Shown here one piece after another: positions 47,590 to 55,905 of a stretch of DNA of 64,000 nt (position 1 is the stretch's first letter; each line of letters opens with the position of its first letter). A model generated the notes under the pieces. It ran no database searches. It was not told the DNA's origin and was given only the letters and a program-made list of their open reading frames with translations. Source of the DNA: Alkalispirillum mobile (GTDB lineage: Bacteria; Pseudomonadota; Gammaproteobacteria; Nitrococcales; Halorhodospiraceae). A program made the position numbers and the translations under genes. Location of the stretch: the NCBI RefSeq assembly GCF_003664325.1, contig NZ_RCDA01000004.1:62001-126000 (forward strand), read 5' to 3'.

Positions 47590-48396
47590 ATGTCTACAAT
47601 AAAACGTTTGATGGCAGCAGGGCTGGTGGTAGTGGCGCTGTCCGGTGGTGCCAAGGCGTCGGAGTACATCACGGTGGCGTCGACCACCTCCACGGAACAG
47701 TCGGGACTGTTCGAGCACATCATTCCCAAGTTCAAAGATGAGACCGGTATAGACGTCCGGGTGGTTGCCGTGGGCACCGGGCAGGCCTTCGCCATCGCCC
47801 GGCGCGGTGATTCCGACGGCCTGCTGGTTCACGACACCGCCGGCGAGGAGGCCTTTGTAGAGGACGGCTACGCCACGGAGCGCCGCGACGTGATGTACAA
47901 CGATTTCGTCATCATCGGCCCGGCGGACGATCCGGCCGATATCCGTAACGCCGGCGATATCGCCGATGCCATGCAGCGGATCGCCAACGCCGAGGCCCCC
48001 TTCACCTCACGGGGCGACGACAGCGGCACCCACCGGGCAGAGCAGCGCCTCTGGGAGCTGGCAAGTGTCGAGCCTGCCAGGGGCTGGTACCGGGAGCTGG
48101 GCAGCGGCATGGGCCCCACTCTGAACACCGCCGCCGGGATGGATGCCTACGTGATGTCCGATCGCGCCACCTGGATCGCCTTCGACAACCGCCAGGATCT
48201 GGAGATCCTCTTCGAGGGCGATGAGGCCCTGTTCAACCAGTACGGCACCCTGCTGCTCAGCGAGGAGCGCCACCCGCACCTGAAGCATGAGCAGGCCCGG
48301 CAGTGGCACGAGTGGCTGCTGTCCGAGTCCGGCCAGGAGGCCATCGCCAGCTACGAGTTGCGGGGCGAGCAGTTGTTCTTCCCCAACGCGGAGTGA
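47590..48396 (+). CDS. tupA: Tungstate-binding periplasmic protein
   Basis: A 268-residue substrate-binding protein. Residues 1-23 are a Sec signal peptide. The mature N-terminus ITVASTTSTEQSG contains the TTTS-like oxyanion motif of TupA at 32-35, followed by FKDETGIDVRVVAVGTGQAF. The later SRGDDSGTHRAE and YVMSDRATWIAF blocks are also family-conserved. The TTTS motif favours tungstate over molybdate. AGGAG lies before the ATG at 47590. Gene order is B-C-A. Confidence 0.94.
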   Translation: MSTIKRLMAAGLVVVALSGGAKASEYITVASTTSTEQSGLFEHIIPKFKDETGIDVRVVAVGTGQAFAIARRGDSDGLLVHDTAGEEAFVEDGYATERRDVMYNDFVIIGPADDPADIRNAGDIADAMQRIANAEAPFTSRGDDSGTHRAEQRLWELASVEPARGWYRELGSGMGPTLNTAAGMDAYVMSDRATWIAFDNRQDLEILFEGDEALFNQYGTLLLSEERHPHLKHEQARQWHEWLLSESGQEAIASYELRGEQLFFPNAE

Positions 48397-48425
48397 TTCC
48401 CACCGGGGTGGTGGCTCGGTGGGGT

Positions 48426-48441
48426 ACCCGGCTAGCCGGGT
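48426..48441. repeat. 16-bp perfect palindrome between tupA and the porin gene
   Basis: ACCCGGCTAGCCGGGT is fully self-complementary. It lies 30 nt past the tupA stop. It could be an operator or a weak attenuator, and no U-run follows. Confidence 0.5.
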
Positions 48442-48540
48442 GTCGATGCCGCCGCCCCACAACTGAAGCCCCCTTTTGAAGTCCACGCCGCGTGGGAGGG
48501 GGGTGTTTGTGCCAGAACCGAGGCTAACCGAGGTCAAAAA

Positions 48541-49608
48541 ATGATGAGAAAAGCAGCCTTTGCCAGCGTTTGTGTCGCCGCCATGGCCCTGCCCGCCGCC
48601 GCCAGTGCCGCGGATATCGAAGTCTACGGTCAGGCCCATCTGGCCGCGAGCTACCTGGACAACGACGAGGACTACAGCGCCTTCAACCTGTCCAGCAACG
48701 CCAGCCGACTGGGCTTCCGCGCGGGGCATGACTTCCTGCCCAATCTGCGGGGCCTGATCCAGATCGAGGGGCAGGTGGACTTCGATAGCAACGACAGCGA
48801 TTACGAGGTCAACAGCCGTGACACCTTTGCCGGGCTGACCGGTGACTGGGGCCTATTGCGCGTGGGCCGCTTCGATACGCCGATGAAGATCCTTCGTACC
48901 CGGGTGGATTTCTTCGGTAACCAACTGGGTGACGCGCGGAACGCCATCGGTGGCAATTCCCCGGGTGCCCGGTCCGGATTCGATTCCCGCTTCAAGAACG
49001 GAATCGCCTACCGCACCCCGTCCATCAATGGCTTTACCGGCGAGATCCACTATTCGCCGGAAACGGACTCGGGTTCCAACGCGGCGGATAGCAACGATAA
49101 CGACGCATGGAGCGCATCGGTGACCTTCCGGCAAGGCGATCTTTACGCCGCCGCGGCCTACGAGCGCTGGAGTTTTGCAGAAGATGAGTTCGAAGATGGC
49201 GATGGGAACACCCAGCAGTTCGAGTACGACAGCCGCGAGGCCTTCCGCCTGGCCGCCTACTACGACCTGGGCCCGGTTCGCCTCGCCGGCCTCTATCAGC
49301 AGGCCCAGGATCCGGATGATGACGCCTATGGTTTCGGTGTTCGCTGGAGCCTGGACAGCCAATGGGCACTCAAGGCGCAGTACTACGCCCTGGATGCGGA
49401 TGACTCGGATTACGATACGAACCTGATCGCCCTCGGCGTTGATTACCAGGTGGTGCCGGAGCTGCGGCTCTACCTGAACTACGCCCGCATCAGCAACGAT
49501 GACGAACAGGGCCGTGAGCCTTGGACCACCGCCAGCACCCTCAGTGGAACCGGTGAAGTCGGGCACGACCCTCAGGGCGTCGCTCTGGGCATGATCTACA
49601 ACTTTTAG
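48541..49608 (+). CDS. Gram-negative porin
   Basis: A 355-residue outer-membrane porin. A signal peptide (1-23) is followed by IEVYGQAHLAASYLDND, the classical trimeric-porin first strand. Further on are GLTGDWGLLRVGRFDTPMKI and acidic surface loops. The barrel ends in the C-terminal phenylalanine LGMIYNF needed for BAM recognition. Acidic residues are abundant, as in halophile porins. It lies between tupA and the modA-like gene on the same strand, so it may serve oxyanion uptake. That role is inference from position. Confidence 0.9.
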   Translation: MMRKAAFASVCVAAMALPAAASAADIEVYGQAHLAASYLDNDEDYSAFNLSSNASRLGFRAGHDFLPNLRGLIQIEGQVDFDSNDSDYEVNSRDTFAGLTGDWGLLRVGRFDTPMKILRTRVDFFGNQLGDARNAIGGNSPGARSGFDSRFKNGIAYRTPSINGFTGEIHYSPETDSGSNAADSNDNDAWSASVTFRQGDLYAAAAYERWSFAEDEFEDGDGNTQQFEYDSREAFRLAAYYDLGPVRLAGLYQQAQDPDDDAYGFGVRWSLDSQWALKAQYYALDADDSDYDTNLIALGVDYQVVPELRLYLNYARISNDDEQGREPWTTASTLSGTGEVGHDPQGVALGMIYNF

Positions 49609-49628
49609 GGCACTGCGGAGGTGGGACC

Positions 49629-50453
49629 ATGGGCAATAAATGGTTTGTCTCATTGGTATGCGGGGCCGTCATGACCACGGCCCTGTCCAGTGCCCACGCC
49701 AGCGAGCCGGTCGCATTGTATGCGGCCGGCAGCCTCCGCGCGGCGCTGAATGACGTGGCCGATGCCTATACGGCCCAGTATGGTGTGGAGGTGGAACGCA
49801 CCTTCGCCCCGTCCGGACTGCTCCGTGAGCGTATCGAAGGGGGTGAGGCCCCTGACGTTTTCGCGTCCGCCAACATGGCTCACCCGGAGCGCCTCGCCGC
49901 GGCCGGGCAGGGCGGCCCGGTAGTGCGTTTTGCGCGTAACCGCCTGTGTGGACTGGCACAGGCCGGGCTCGACGTGGACCGGGAGCGCTTCCTCGAGGTG
50001 CTGCTCGACGATGACGTCCGGGTCGGTACATCCACGCCGAAGGCGGACCCCAGCGGTGATTACGCCTGGGAACTGTTCGAGCGTGCAGAGGATGCACGGC
50101 CGGGCAGCTACGAGCAGCTGGACGGCAAGGCGCTGCAGTTGACTGGCGGGCCTGACTCCGAGCCCGCCCCGGACGGCCGTAACCTCTACGCCTGGGTGAT
50201 GACCGAGGATCGGGCGGATATCTTCCTGACCTACTGCACCAATGCGGTGCTGGCGCGGGAGGACACCGGAAGCCTTCAGATCATTCAGGTGCCGGACGCG
50301 CTCGGTGTGGGCGCGGACTACGGTCTGACTGTGCTGTCGCCGGGACGTGCGGATGCAACCCGCCTGGCCCTGTTCATGCTGTCCGCGGAGGGCCAGTCGA
50401 TTCTGGCAGGCTACGGATTCGACACCAGTGAGAATCCGGCGACTGAAGAGTGA
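49629..50453 (+). CDS. ModA-like molybdate/tungstate-binding protein
   Basis: A 274-residue periplasmic binding protein of the ModA superfamily. A signal peptide is cleaved after AHA (residue 24). The mature start EPVALYAAGSLRAALNDVADAY and FAPSGLLRERIEGGEAPDVFASANMAHPERL carry the Ser residues expected to hold an oxyanion. It has no cognate modB/modC nearby, so it may deliver to TupBC or belong to an unlinked transporter. The molbindin gene follows after 10 nt. Confidence 0.87.
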   Translation: MGNKWFVSLVCGAVMTTALSSAHASEPVALYAAGSLRAALNDVADAYTAQYGVEVERTFAPSGLLRERIEGGEAPDVFASANMAHPERLAAAGQGGPVVRFARNRLCGLAQAGLDVDRERFLEVLLDDDVRVGTSTPKADPSGDYAWELFERAEDARPGSYEQLDGKALQLTGGPDSEPAPDGRNLYAWVMTEDRADIFLTYCTNAVLAREDTGSLQIIQVPDALGVGADYGLTVLSPGRADATRLALFMLSAEGQSILAGYGFDTSENPATEE

Positions 50454-50463
50454 GGTGATTGAC

Positions 50464-50892
50464 ATGCAGATCAGTGCACGCAACAACTGGCCGGCCGTGG
50501 TGGAGCATGTGGAGAAGGGGCCTGTCTCTGCGGAGATCCTTTTGCGGTTGGATACCGGAGACCCGGCGGTGGCCATTATCACCACCGGGTCGGCCAATGG
50601 CCTGCGGCTGCAACAGGGTGCCCGGGTTCGCGCCCTGGTCAAGGCCTCCAACGTGGTGATTCTTGCAGGTGATGGTTCCGGGGTGGGTACCAGCGCCCGT
50701 AATCGTCTGCCCGGCGAGGTGGCCGCCGTGGACCATGGCACTGTGCAGTCCATCGTTACCCTGAAGACGGCGGTAGGCACCGAGATTGCCGCGAGTATCA
50801 CCAAGGCCTCTGCAGAGGGGCTGAAGTTGACCGCAGGTTCCCCGGCAGCCGCGCTGATCAAGGCGAGCGATGTCCTTCTGATGGTGGAATGA
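50464..50892 (+). CDS. Molbindin with two Mop/TOBE domains
   Basis: A 142-residue cytoplasmic protein made of two ~68-residue Mop domains (1-70 and 73-142). Each has the ISARN-W.A.V/LPGEVAAV beginning and the SAxGLxLxxGxxAxALIKASDVxL ending. Such di-Mop proteins bind and store molybdate or tungstate in the cytoplasm. The start at 50464 follows GAGGTGATTGAC. It probably forms an operon with the porin and ModA-like genes. Confidence 0.92.
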   Translation: MQISARNNWPAVVEHVEKGPVSAEILLRLDTGDPAVAIITTGSANGLRLQQGARVRALVKASNVVILAGDGSGVGTSARNRLPGEVAAVDHGTVQSIVTLKTAVGTEIAASITKASAEGLKLTAGSPAAALIKASDVLLMVE

Positions 50893-50944
50893 CCACGGGG
50901 CGGGCCAGGGGGCTGCCACCTGTCCGCCGGATGTGCGGCCGCTT

Positions 50945-51076
50945 TCAGCCTCTGGGCAGTGTCACCCTCAGCGGGTAGCCGTTGCGTTGCCACTTGCCCG
51001 TGACCGCTGCCCGTTCGATGGGCACGTCATAAATCCGCGACAGGGTTTCCGCGGTTGAGCATGGTGTATCCCTCAT
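50945..51076 (-). CDS. 43-residue ORF translationally coupled to moeA fusion gene
   Basis: The ATG of this frame overlaps the stop of the upstream moeA-type gene as ATGA, a typical coupling arrangement. The peptide contains TLSRIYDVPIERAAVTG and KWQRNGYPLRV and ends LPRG. I do not recognise it. It is short, but the coupling and balanced composition make it a plausible real small protein of the Mo/W island. It could also be a remnant of a longer gene. Confidence 0.4.
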   Translation of the reverse strand: MRDTPCSTAETLSRIYDVPIERAAVTGKWQRNGYPLRVTLPRG

Positions 51077-53049
51077 GAGGTGGCCGCAGCCGCCAAGTCG
51101 GTGGCCGCCACGTCCAGCCGTAACCCCAGAGCGGCCAGCGCTTCCCGGGTGGTCGGGTCACCGAGCAGCCGGAGAAAGCGTTGGACGCCGGGGCGTTGCA
51201 GCCGGCTCTCGGGCACCACGAAGTCGTAGCATTCCTCCTGCACCGGCAGGAAGGCCAGGTCGTACTTCCAGGCGACCACGTCGATGGCCATCCCCCAGTC
51301 GGCCCGGCCGTTGGCCACGGCGGCAGCCACGGCGTTGTGCGACCGGGCCTGCATGCCGAAGCCGGCGGGCTGGTTGTCGCCGAGCAACTGGTTGATCAGC
51401 ACCCGGGTCCCGCTGCCCGGGTTGCGGTTTATCATCAGGCAGTCGCGGTCGGCGCAGGCACGGCGCACCAGGCTGTCGGCGTCCAAGCCCTGGAAGCGGG
51501 GGTCATCCTTGCGGTAGACCAGCCCCTGCATGCGCCGGTAGCCGGGAATCAGGACCGTGCCCGGGCTGATGAAGGGCCGGTTGTACGCTCCTGTCCCGGC
51601 ATCCATCAGGTGGACGCCGGCCAGGTCGCACTCCCCTCGGCGGGTCGCCACCAGCCCCCCGGTGCTGCCCACGTGCATGGCCTTCACTTGCAGCCCCTCG
51701 GCGCTGAGCTGGGCCAGCAGGGTGTCCAGGCCGACGCAGTGGCTGCCCACCGCGATCAGGTCGGCGGCCCGGGTGGTCTCGCCGATCAGGCGCACGTTCA
51801 CCGGGCTATCGGCGGGCAGCGACTGGGTAAGGGCATCGATGGTGATGAAGCCATCTGCCTTGCTGAAGGCGGTCACCGCCCCGGAACCCTTGCCCATGGG
51901 GTAGGCGGCCAGCCCGTCCGGCCCCTCGCTGAGCCCTACGAGGAGAAACTCCGTACGGCCCAGTTCCGAAGGCGTCTGCAGCGGCAGCCGCGCCTCCGCC
52001 GTTCGCACGCGCTCGGGGGGCAGCCCGGCCCACCGCCGGATGACGGGGGCAATAAACTCGTGAAAGGTGAAGATGGCCGAGGTGGGGAAGCCGGGCAGGA
52101 TTACCACCGGTTTGCCATCGCAGACGGCGATGCAGATCGGTTTCCCGGGTTTAAGGGCCACACCGTGTGCAATGATGCCCGGCGCCCCCAGGCGCTCGAT
52201 GACCTGGTGGGACAGATCGCCGGCGCCCTTTGAGGTGCCCCCGGAGAGCAGAACCATGTCGCAATCGGGCAGCGCGCTTCGCAATTGGTGTTCCAGGGCG
52301 GTCTCGTCATCCGGACAGATCCCCAGCGGGATCACCGCCCCGCCCAGTTCTCGGATGGCGGCGCTGACGATAGCGCTGTTTGAGTCGTGTACCTGTCCGG
52401 GGCCGGCTCGCTGGCCGGGAGCCACCAACTCATCCCCGGTCGAGAGCACCGCCACCCGTGGGTTGCGGACCACGGTCACGCGGTCGTGACCCAGTGCGGC
52501 CAGTATGCCGATCTCCCGCGAGCCGAGGGTTTGCCCGCGAAAGAGGATGGTTTCGCCGCGCGCGATGTCCGAGCCGGCGAACGTGAGAAAGCGGCCGGGA
52601 GCGAGGGTGCGGTAGGCCTTGACCATGTCACCCTCACGCTCGCTGTCCTCCACCATCAGCACGGCGTCGGCCCCGCGGGGGAGCATGCCGCCGGTGGCGA
52701 TGATGGTCGCCGTGCCTGCGGTGACCGGGTGCTGCGGCGCCCGACCCGGGGTGAGCAGTTCGTCGTTCAGGCTCAGGGTTGCGGGCTGGCCCGCATCGGC
52801 ACCGGCCAGGTCCGCCGCGCGCACGGCGAAGCCGTCCACGTTGGCGCGGTCGAAGCCGGGTACGTCGATATCGGCCACCAGGTCCTCGGCCAGCACCCGG
52901 CCCAGGGCATCAACCAGTGGCACGGACTCCGCCGGCAGGGCCTGCATGGTGAGGTGCTCGCGCAGACGCCGGTGCGCCTCTTCCAGGCTAATGGTCTGCA
53001 GGTGCTGGGTCTGATGGCCGGCCTGTTTGGACGGGGGTACCTCGGTCAT
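51073..53049 (-). CDS. MoeA molybdopterin molybdenumtransferase fused to PBP-like domain
   Basis: A 658-residue fusion. Residues ~20-420 are MoeA, which inserts the metal oxyanion into adenylylated molybdopterin. The DGFAVRA motif is in NVDGFAVRAADLAG, the GTSKGAGD site in LLSGGTSKGAGD, and VILPGFPTSAIFTF near 320. Residues ~430-658 are a periplasmic-binding-like (COG1910) domain with AMHVGSTGGLVATRRGECDLAGVHLMD and MINRNPGSGTRVLI. That domain may sense or hold molybdate/tungstate. The fused form is known in archaea and some bacteria. It lies 6 nt downstream of the second MoeA-like gene. Confidence 0.9.
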   Translation of the reverse strand: MTEVPPSKQAGHQTQHLQTISLEEAHRRLREHLTMQALPAESVPLVDALGRVLAEDLVADIDVPGFDRANVDGFAVRAADLAGADAGQPATLSLNDELLTPGRAPQHPVTAGTATIIATGGMLPRGADAVLMVEDSEREGDMVKAYRTLAPGRFLTFAGSDIARGETILFRGQTLGSREIGILAALGHDRVTVVRNPRVAVLSTGDELVAPGQRAGPGQVHDSNSAIVSAAIRELGGAVIPLGICPDDETALEHQLRSALPDCDMVLLSGGTSKGAGDLSHQVIERLGAPGIIAHGVALKPGKPICIAVCDGKPVVILPGFPTSAIFTFHEFIAPVIRRWAGLPPERVRTAEARLPLQTPSELGRTEFLLVGLSEGPDGLAAYPMGKGSGAVTAFSKADGFITIDALTQSLPADSPVNVRLIGETTRAADLIAVGSHCVGLDTLLAQLSAEGLQVKAMHVGSTGGLVATRRGECDLAGVHLMDAGTGAYNRPFISPGTVLIPGYRRMQGLVYRKDDPRFQGLDADSLVRRACADRDCLMINRNPGSGTRVLINQLLGDNQPAGFGMQARSHNAVAAAVANGRADWGMAIDVVAWKYDLAFLPVQEECYDFVVPESRLQRPGVQRFLRLLGDPTTREALAALGLRLDVAATDLAAAATS

Positions 53050-53055
53050 GGAGCA

Positions 53056-54192
53056 TCAAACCTCATCTCGAAATACGGTGAGTGTATGGCCAGCGCTGTA
53101 GCCCTCTGATTCGGCGGGGATCACGGTGTAGCCGTTGCTGTCGGCCAGGCTGCCGAGTCGCAGGCCGTGATCCGTTGGCAGGGGTGTGGCCTGATCGCCG
53201 GTGATGCGCAGTCGGGTGTAGGTCGTCACGCCCACCGACGCGGTGATTTTGCCGGTCAAGCGCACAGTGCGGTCGGGCCCGGGCACTGGCGCCCCGGCCA
53301 GGTGGGCCAGTGCCGGGCGGATCAGTACCGCCTCTACGGCCAGTGCCGCCAGCGGCGCACCCGGGCAGAGGATGACGGGTGTGTCGCCAACGTGACCGAC
53401 GCCGGCGGATTCCCCGGGTTGCAGGGCCAGGCCGTGGCAGGCGCAGGTTCCGGCGGCTATCAGTGCCCCGGCGGCATGGTCCGATGCCCCCCACCCGGAG
53501 CCCCCCAGGATCACCATCAAGTCCGAATCGGGCGCGGCCGTCCGCAGCGCGTCCGAGTAGTGGCGGCCCTCGTCATGCGGTACTTTCGCCTGCTCCAGGT
53601 GCACGTCCGGGTGGGCTGTCAGCCGGGCTGCCATCCAGGCCAGGCCGGCGGCGGCCACACCGGACCCGGGCAGCAGGGTGACCCGCAGTGGCGGCAGAAC
53701 GGGGATCTCATCCCGCCCGCTGGCATGAAGCAGTGCGAGGTGGCGGCCGTTCAAACGCTCGCCAGTCTGCACGAGTGGTGCGTCTTCACCCAGCCAGCCT
53801 CCGGCGGGGATCACCCCTTCGCCGGGCGCGAATTCCTGCTGCACCCAGGGTGTTGGCCCCTCCCAATCCAGCGCCGACAGCGGGATGACCACGTTGCTGG
53901 CCGGCGGCAATGACCGGCCCGATTCCACCGGCTGACCGCCTAGGGCCATGGGGTTGTAGGGGGAAGCCCCTGCCGTGCACTCCGCGGACGTTGCCCAGCC
54001 ATCGTAGCGGGCGGCGGGCGTGGGCGGACATGGCCTCGCGTTGCAGACCGACTTGGCCGCCCTGCGTCCCAGTGCATGCGCCAGGGGTACGGACACCTCG
54101 GCGGGACTGCGCTCACCGCAGGCCTGACGCAGCGCCGCCAGTGCCGTGGCGACAGGCGTAAAACGTGTGAATCCGCGGAGGGTGGTGTGCAT
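53056..54192 (-). CDS. Divergent MoeA-like molybdopterin-binding protein
   Basis: A 378-residue MoeA-related protein. Early residues AARYDGWATSAE correspond to the MoeA DGYA motif. The MPT-binding-like middle region reads DLMVILGGSGWGASDHAAGALI, but the canonical GTSxGxxD loop is altered. Near the C-terminus CPGAPLAALAVEAVLI replaces LPGNPVSA. It therefore looks like a diverged paralogue, perhaps specialised for one metal or for a cofactor-delivery step rather than insertion. It forms an operon with the MoeA fusion (6-nt gap). Confidence 0.78.
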   Translation of the reverse strand: MHTTLRGFTRFTPVATALAALRQACGERSPAEVSVPLAHALGRRAAKSVCNARPCPPTPAARYDGWATSAECTAGASPYNPMALGGQPVESGRSLPPASNVVIPLSALDWEGPTPWVQQEFAPGEGVIPAGGWLGEDAPLVQTGERLNGRHLALLHASGRDEIPVLPPLRVTLLPGSGVAAAGLAWMAARLTAHPDVHLEQAKVPHDEGRHYSDALRTAAPDSDLMVILGGSGWGASDHAAGALIAAGTCACHGLALQPGESAGVGHVGDTPVILCPGAPLAALAVEAVLIRPALAHLAGAPVPGPDRTVRLTGKITASVGVTTYTRLRITGDQATPLPTDHGLRLGSLADSNGYTVIPAESEGYSAGHTLTVFRDEV

Positions 54193-54414
54193 ACAGGGGT
54201 TGAGGCCTCATGGCCGGTGGTCACGGGAAGCTGTGTGTTCAAGATACGTTTCAGGCCGGAGACCTGTCAGGGATGGTGAAAAAAATGCATTCTCAAGCAG
54301 CAAAATACAGTTCTGCCGAGGGCGGCGGGGCAATCACTGGGGGCATGTGGCCGCGGGGTTGTGGGTCTATGCTGTCCGTTACAGACATTTCCGAGGCTTG
54401 TCCGAGGAGGCACC

Positions 54415-55668
54415 ATGCAGCAGTCCCGCCTACCCCTTCGCAACCGAACGCACCGTTACGCCGGTCTGGTAGCGGCATCAGCGCTTTCCCTCGCGGTGAG
54501 TTTGCCGGCGCTGGCGGAGGTCAGTCGCAGTGACCAGATCGTGGACACCGAGATCGAGAGCGAGGAGGTCCAGTTCGACGTGGTCCAGGTGCTGGAGGGC
54601 CTGGAGCACCCCTGGGCGGTGGGCTGGTTGCCGGATGGCCGCAAGCTGGTCACCGAGCGGCCGGGCCGGCTCTGGCTGGTGGAGGGTGACGAGGTCACGC
54701 AGGTGAGCAACACCCCGCGGGTGAACCCGGATGAGCGTGACGGCCTGGCCCTGGAGGAGAGCTGGCAGGGTGGACTGCTGGATCTGGTGGTCCACCCTGA
54801 CTACGAGGAAAACGGCTGGATCTACATGACCTACGCCAGCCCCGGTGATGACGACACGGTCATCGGCGATGCCGAGTTCGGCAGCGGCACCGCCCTCGCC
54901 CGGGCGCGGCTCAGCGATGATGGCAGCGAGTTGACCGACCTGGAGACCCTCTACGTGCAGATGCCCCGCACCGCGCCCGGGCGGCACTACGGCTCGCGCA
55001 TCGCATTTCCGGGTGACGGCACGGTGATCTTCTCCATCGGCGACAGCGGCCTGCGTGCGCCCTCGCAGGACCTGACCGATCCGGCGGGTTCCATGATCCG
55101 GCTCAACGAGGACGGTGGGGCCGCGGAGGACAATCCGCTGGTGGATATCGCCCCCGGCAACCTGCGCCCGGAGATCTTCTCCTTCGGCCACCGTAACAAC
55201 CAGGGCCTGACGATCCACCCGGAGACCGGCGAGATCTGGACCAGCGAACACGGCCCCCGGGGCGGTGACATGATCCACCGTATCGAGGCCGGCAACAATT
55301 ACGGCTGGCCGCAGGTGGCCTACGGCACCGAGTACTCCACCGACGAGATGGTGGGCATCGGCAAGTCCGCCCCTGGGGTGACGCCGGCGGTGCATTACTG
55401 GGACTACTCCATGGCCCCGTCCGGTCTGGCCTTCTACGTGGACGGCCACGTCCCGGGTTGGGAGGGCAGCCTGTTCGCCGGCTCGCTTGCCGAGGAGCAA
55501 CTCCATCGACTAGTGCTGGACGGGGACAGCGTGGCCCACGAGGAGATCCTGCTGGACGGCACCATCGGGCGCATTCGCGACGTCCGCCAGGGACCCGATG
55601 GCCGGCTCTACCTCCTCACCGACGAGGAAGAAGGCGGGCTCTACCGGCTGGACCCGGTGGCGGACTGA
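54415..55668 (+). CDS. PQQ-type soluble aldose/sugar dehydrogenase
   Basis: A 417-residue secreted six-bladed beta-propeller of the soluble glucose dehydrogenase/YliI family. The signal peptide is cleaved after residue 34 (LPALA). Diagnostic motifs are LEHPWAVGWLPDGRKLVTERPGRLWLV, GSRIAFPGDGTVIFSIGD and FSFGHRNNQGLTIHPETGEIWTSEHGPRGGD, which contain the PQQ- and Ca-binding residues. It oxidises aldoses in the periplasm if PQQ is available; no pqq genes are in this window. ATG 54415 follows GAGGAGG. Confidence 0.9.
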   Translation: MQQSRLPLRNRTHRYAGLVAASALSLAVSLPALAEVSRSDQIVDTEIESEEVQFDVVQVLEGLEHPWAVGWLPDGRKLVTERPGRLWLVEGDEVTQVSNTPRVNPDERDGLALEESWQGGLLDLVVHPDYEENGWIYMTYASPGDDDTVIGDAEFGSGTALARARLSDDGSELTDLETLYVQMPRTAPGRHYGSRIAFPGDGTVIFSIGDSGLRAPSQDLTDPAGSMIRLNEDGGAAEDNPLVDIAPGNLRPEIFSFGHRNNQGLTIHPETGEIWTSEHGPRGGDMIHRIEAGNNYGWPQVAYGTEYSTDEMVGIGKSAPGVTPAVHYWDYSMAPSGLAFYVDGHVPGWEGSLFAGSLAEEQLHRLVLDGDSVAHEEILLDGTIGRIRDVRQGPDGRLYLLTDEEEGGLYRLDPVAD

Positions 55669-55745
55669 CCCCCGCCGTTCCCCTCCCATTCCATCTGCGC
55701 AGCATAGGGTTTGCGCCGGCCCACCCGGGTCGGCGCCCCCCCTGC

Positions 55746-55772
55746 TCAAGTCTTGCCACCCCATGCCGACTC
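55746..55772 (+). promoter_or_regulatory. FliA (sigma28) promoter of the chemoreceptor gene
   Basis: TCAAGTCT-N11-GCCGACTC fits the flagellar sigma28 consensus (TAAAGTTT/TCAAG with 11-nt spacing to GCCGATAA). It lies 134 nt before the chemoreceptor start codon, the right place for late flagellar-class control. Confidence 0.7.
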
Positions 55773-55905
55773 AGTAATTGGGTCGGGATTCCCCCGGCAG
55801 GTGCGCGCATGAGAGGATGCCTGTCGCAAGCATGAAAACAAAGACGGGCCGGGGAGGTGGCCGAGCCCCGTCAGACAAAACAATTACAAGACGCAGGGTG
55901 GAGAC

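Noticed and set aside
54193-54414. Possible molybdenum-cofactor riboswitch upstream of the MoeA-like gene
   Set aside because: Some stems can be drawn on the minus strand, but I could not match the conserved Moco RNA core. A covariance-model search would decide.
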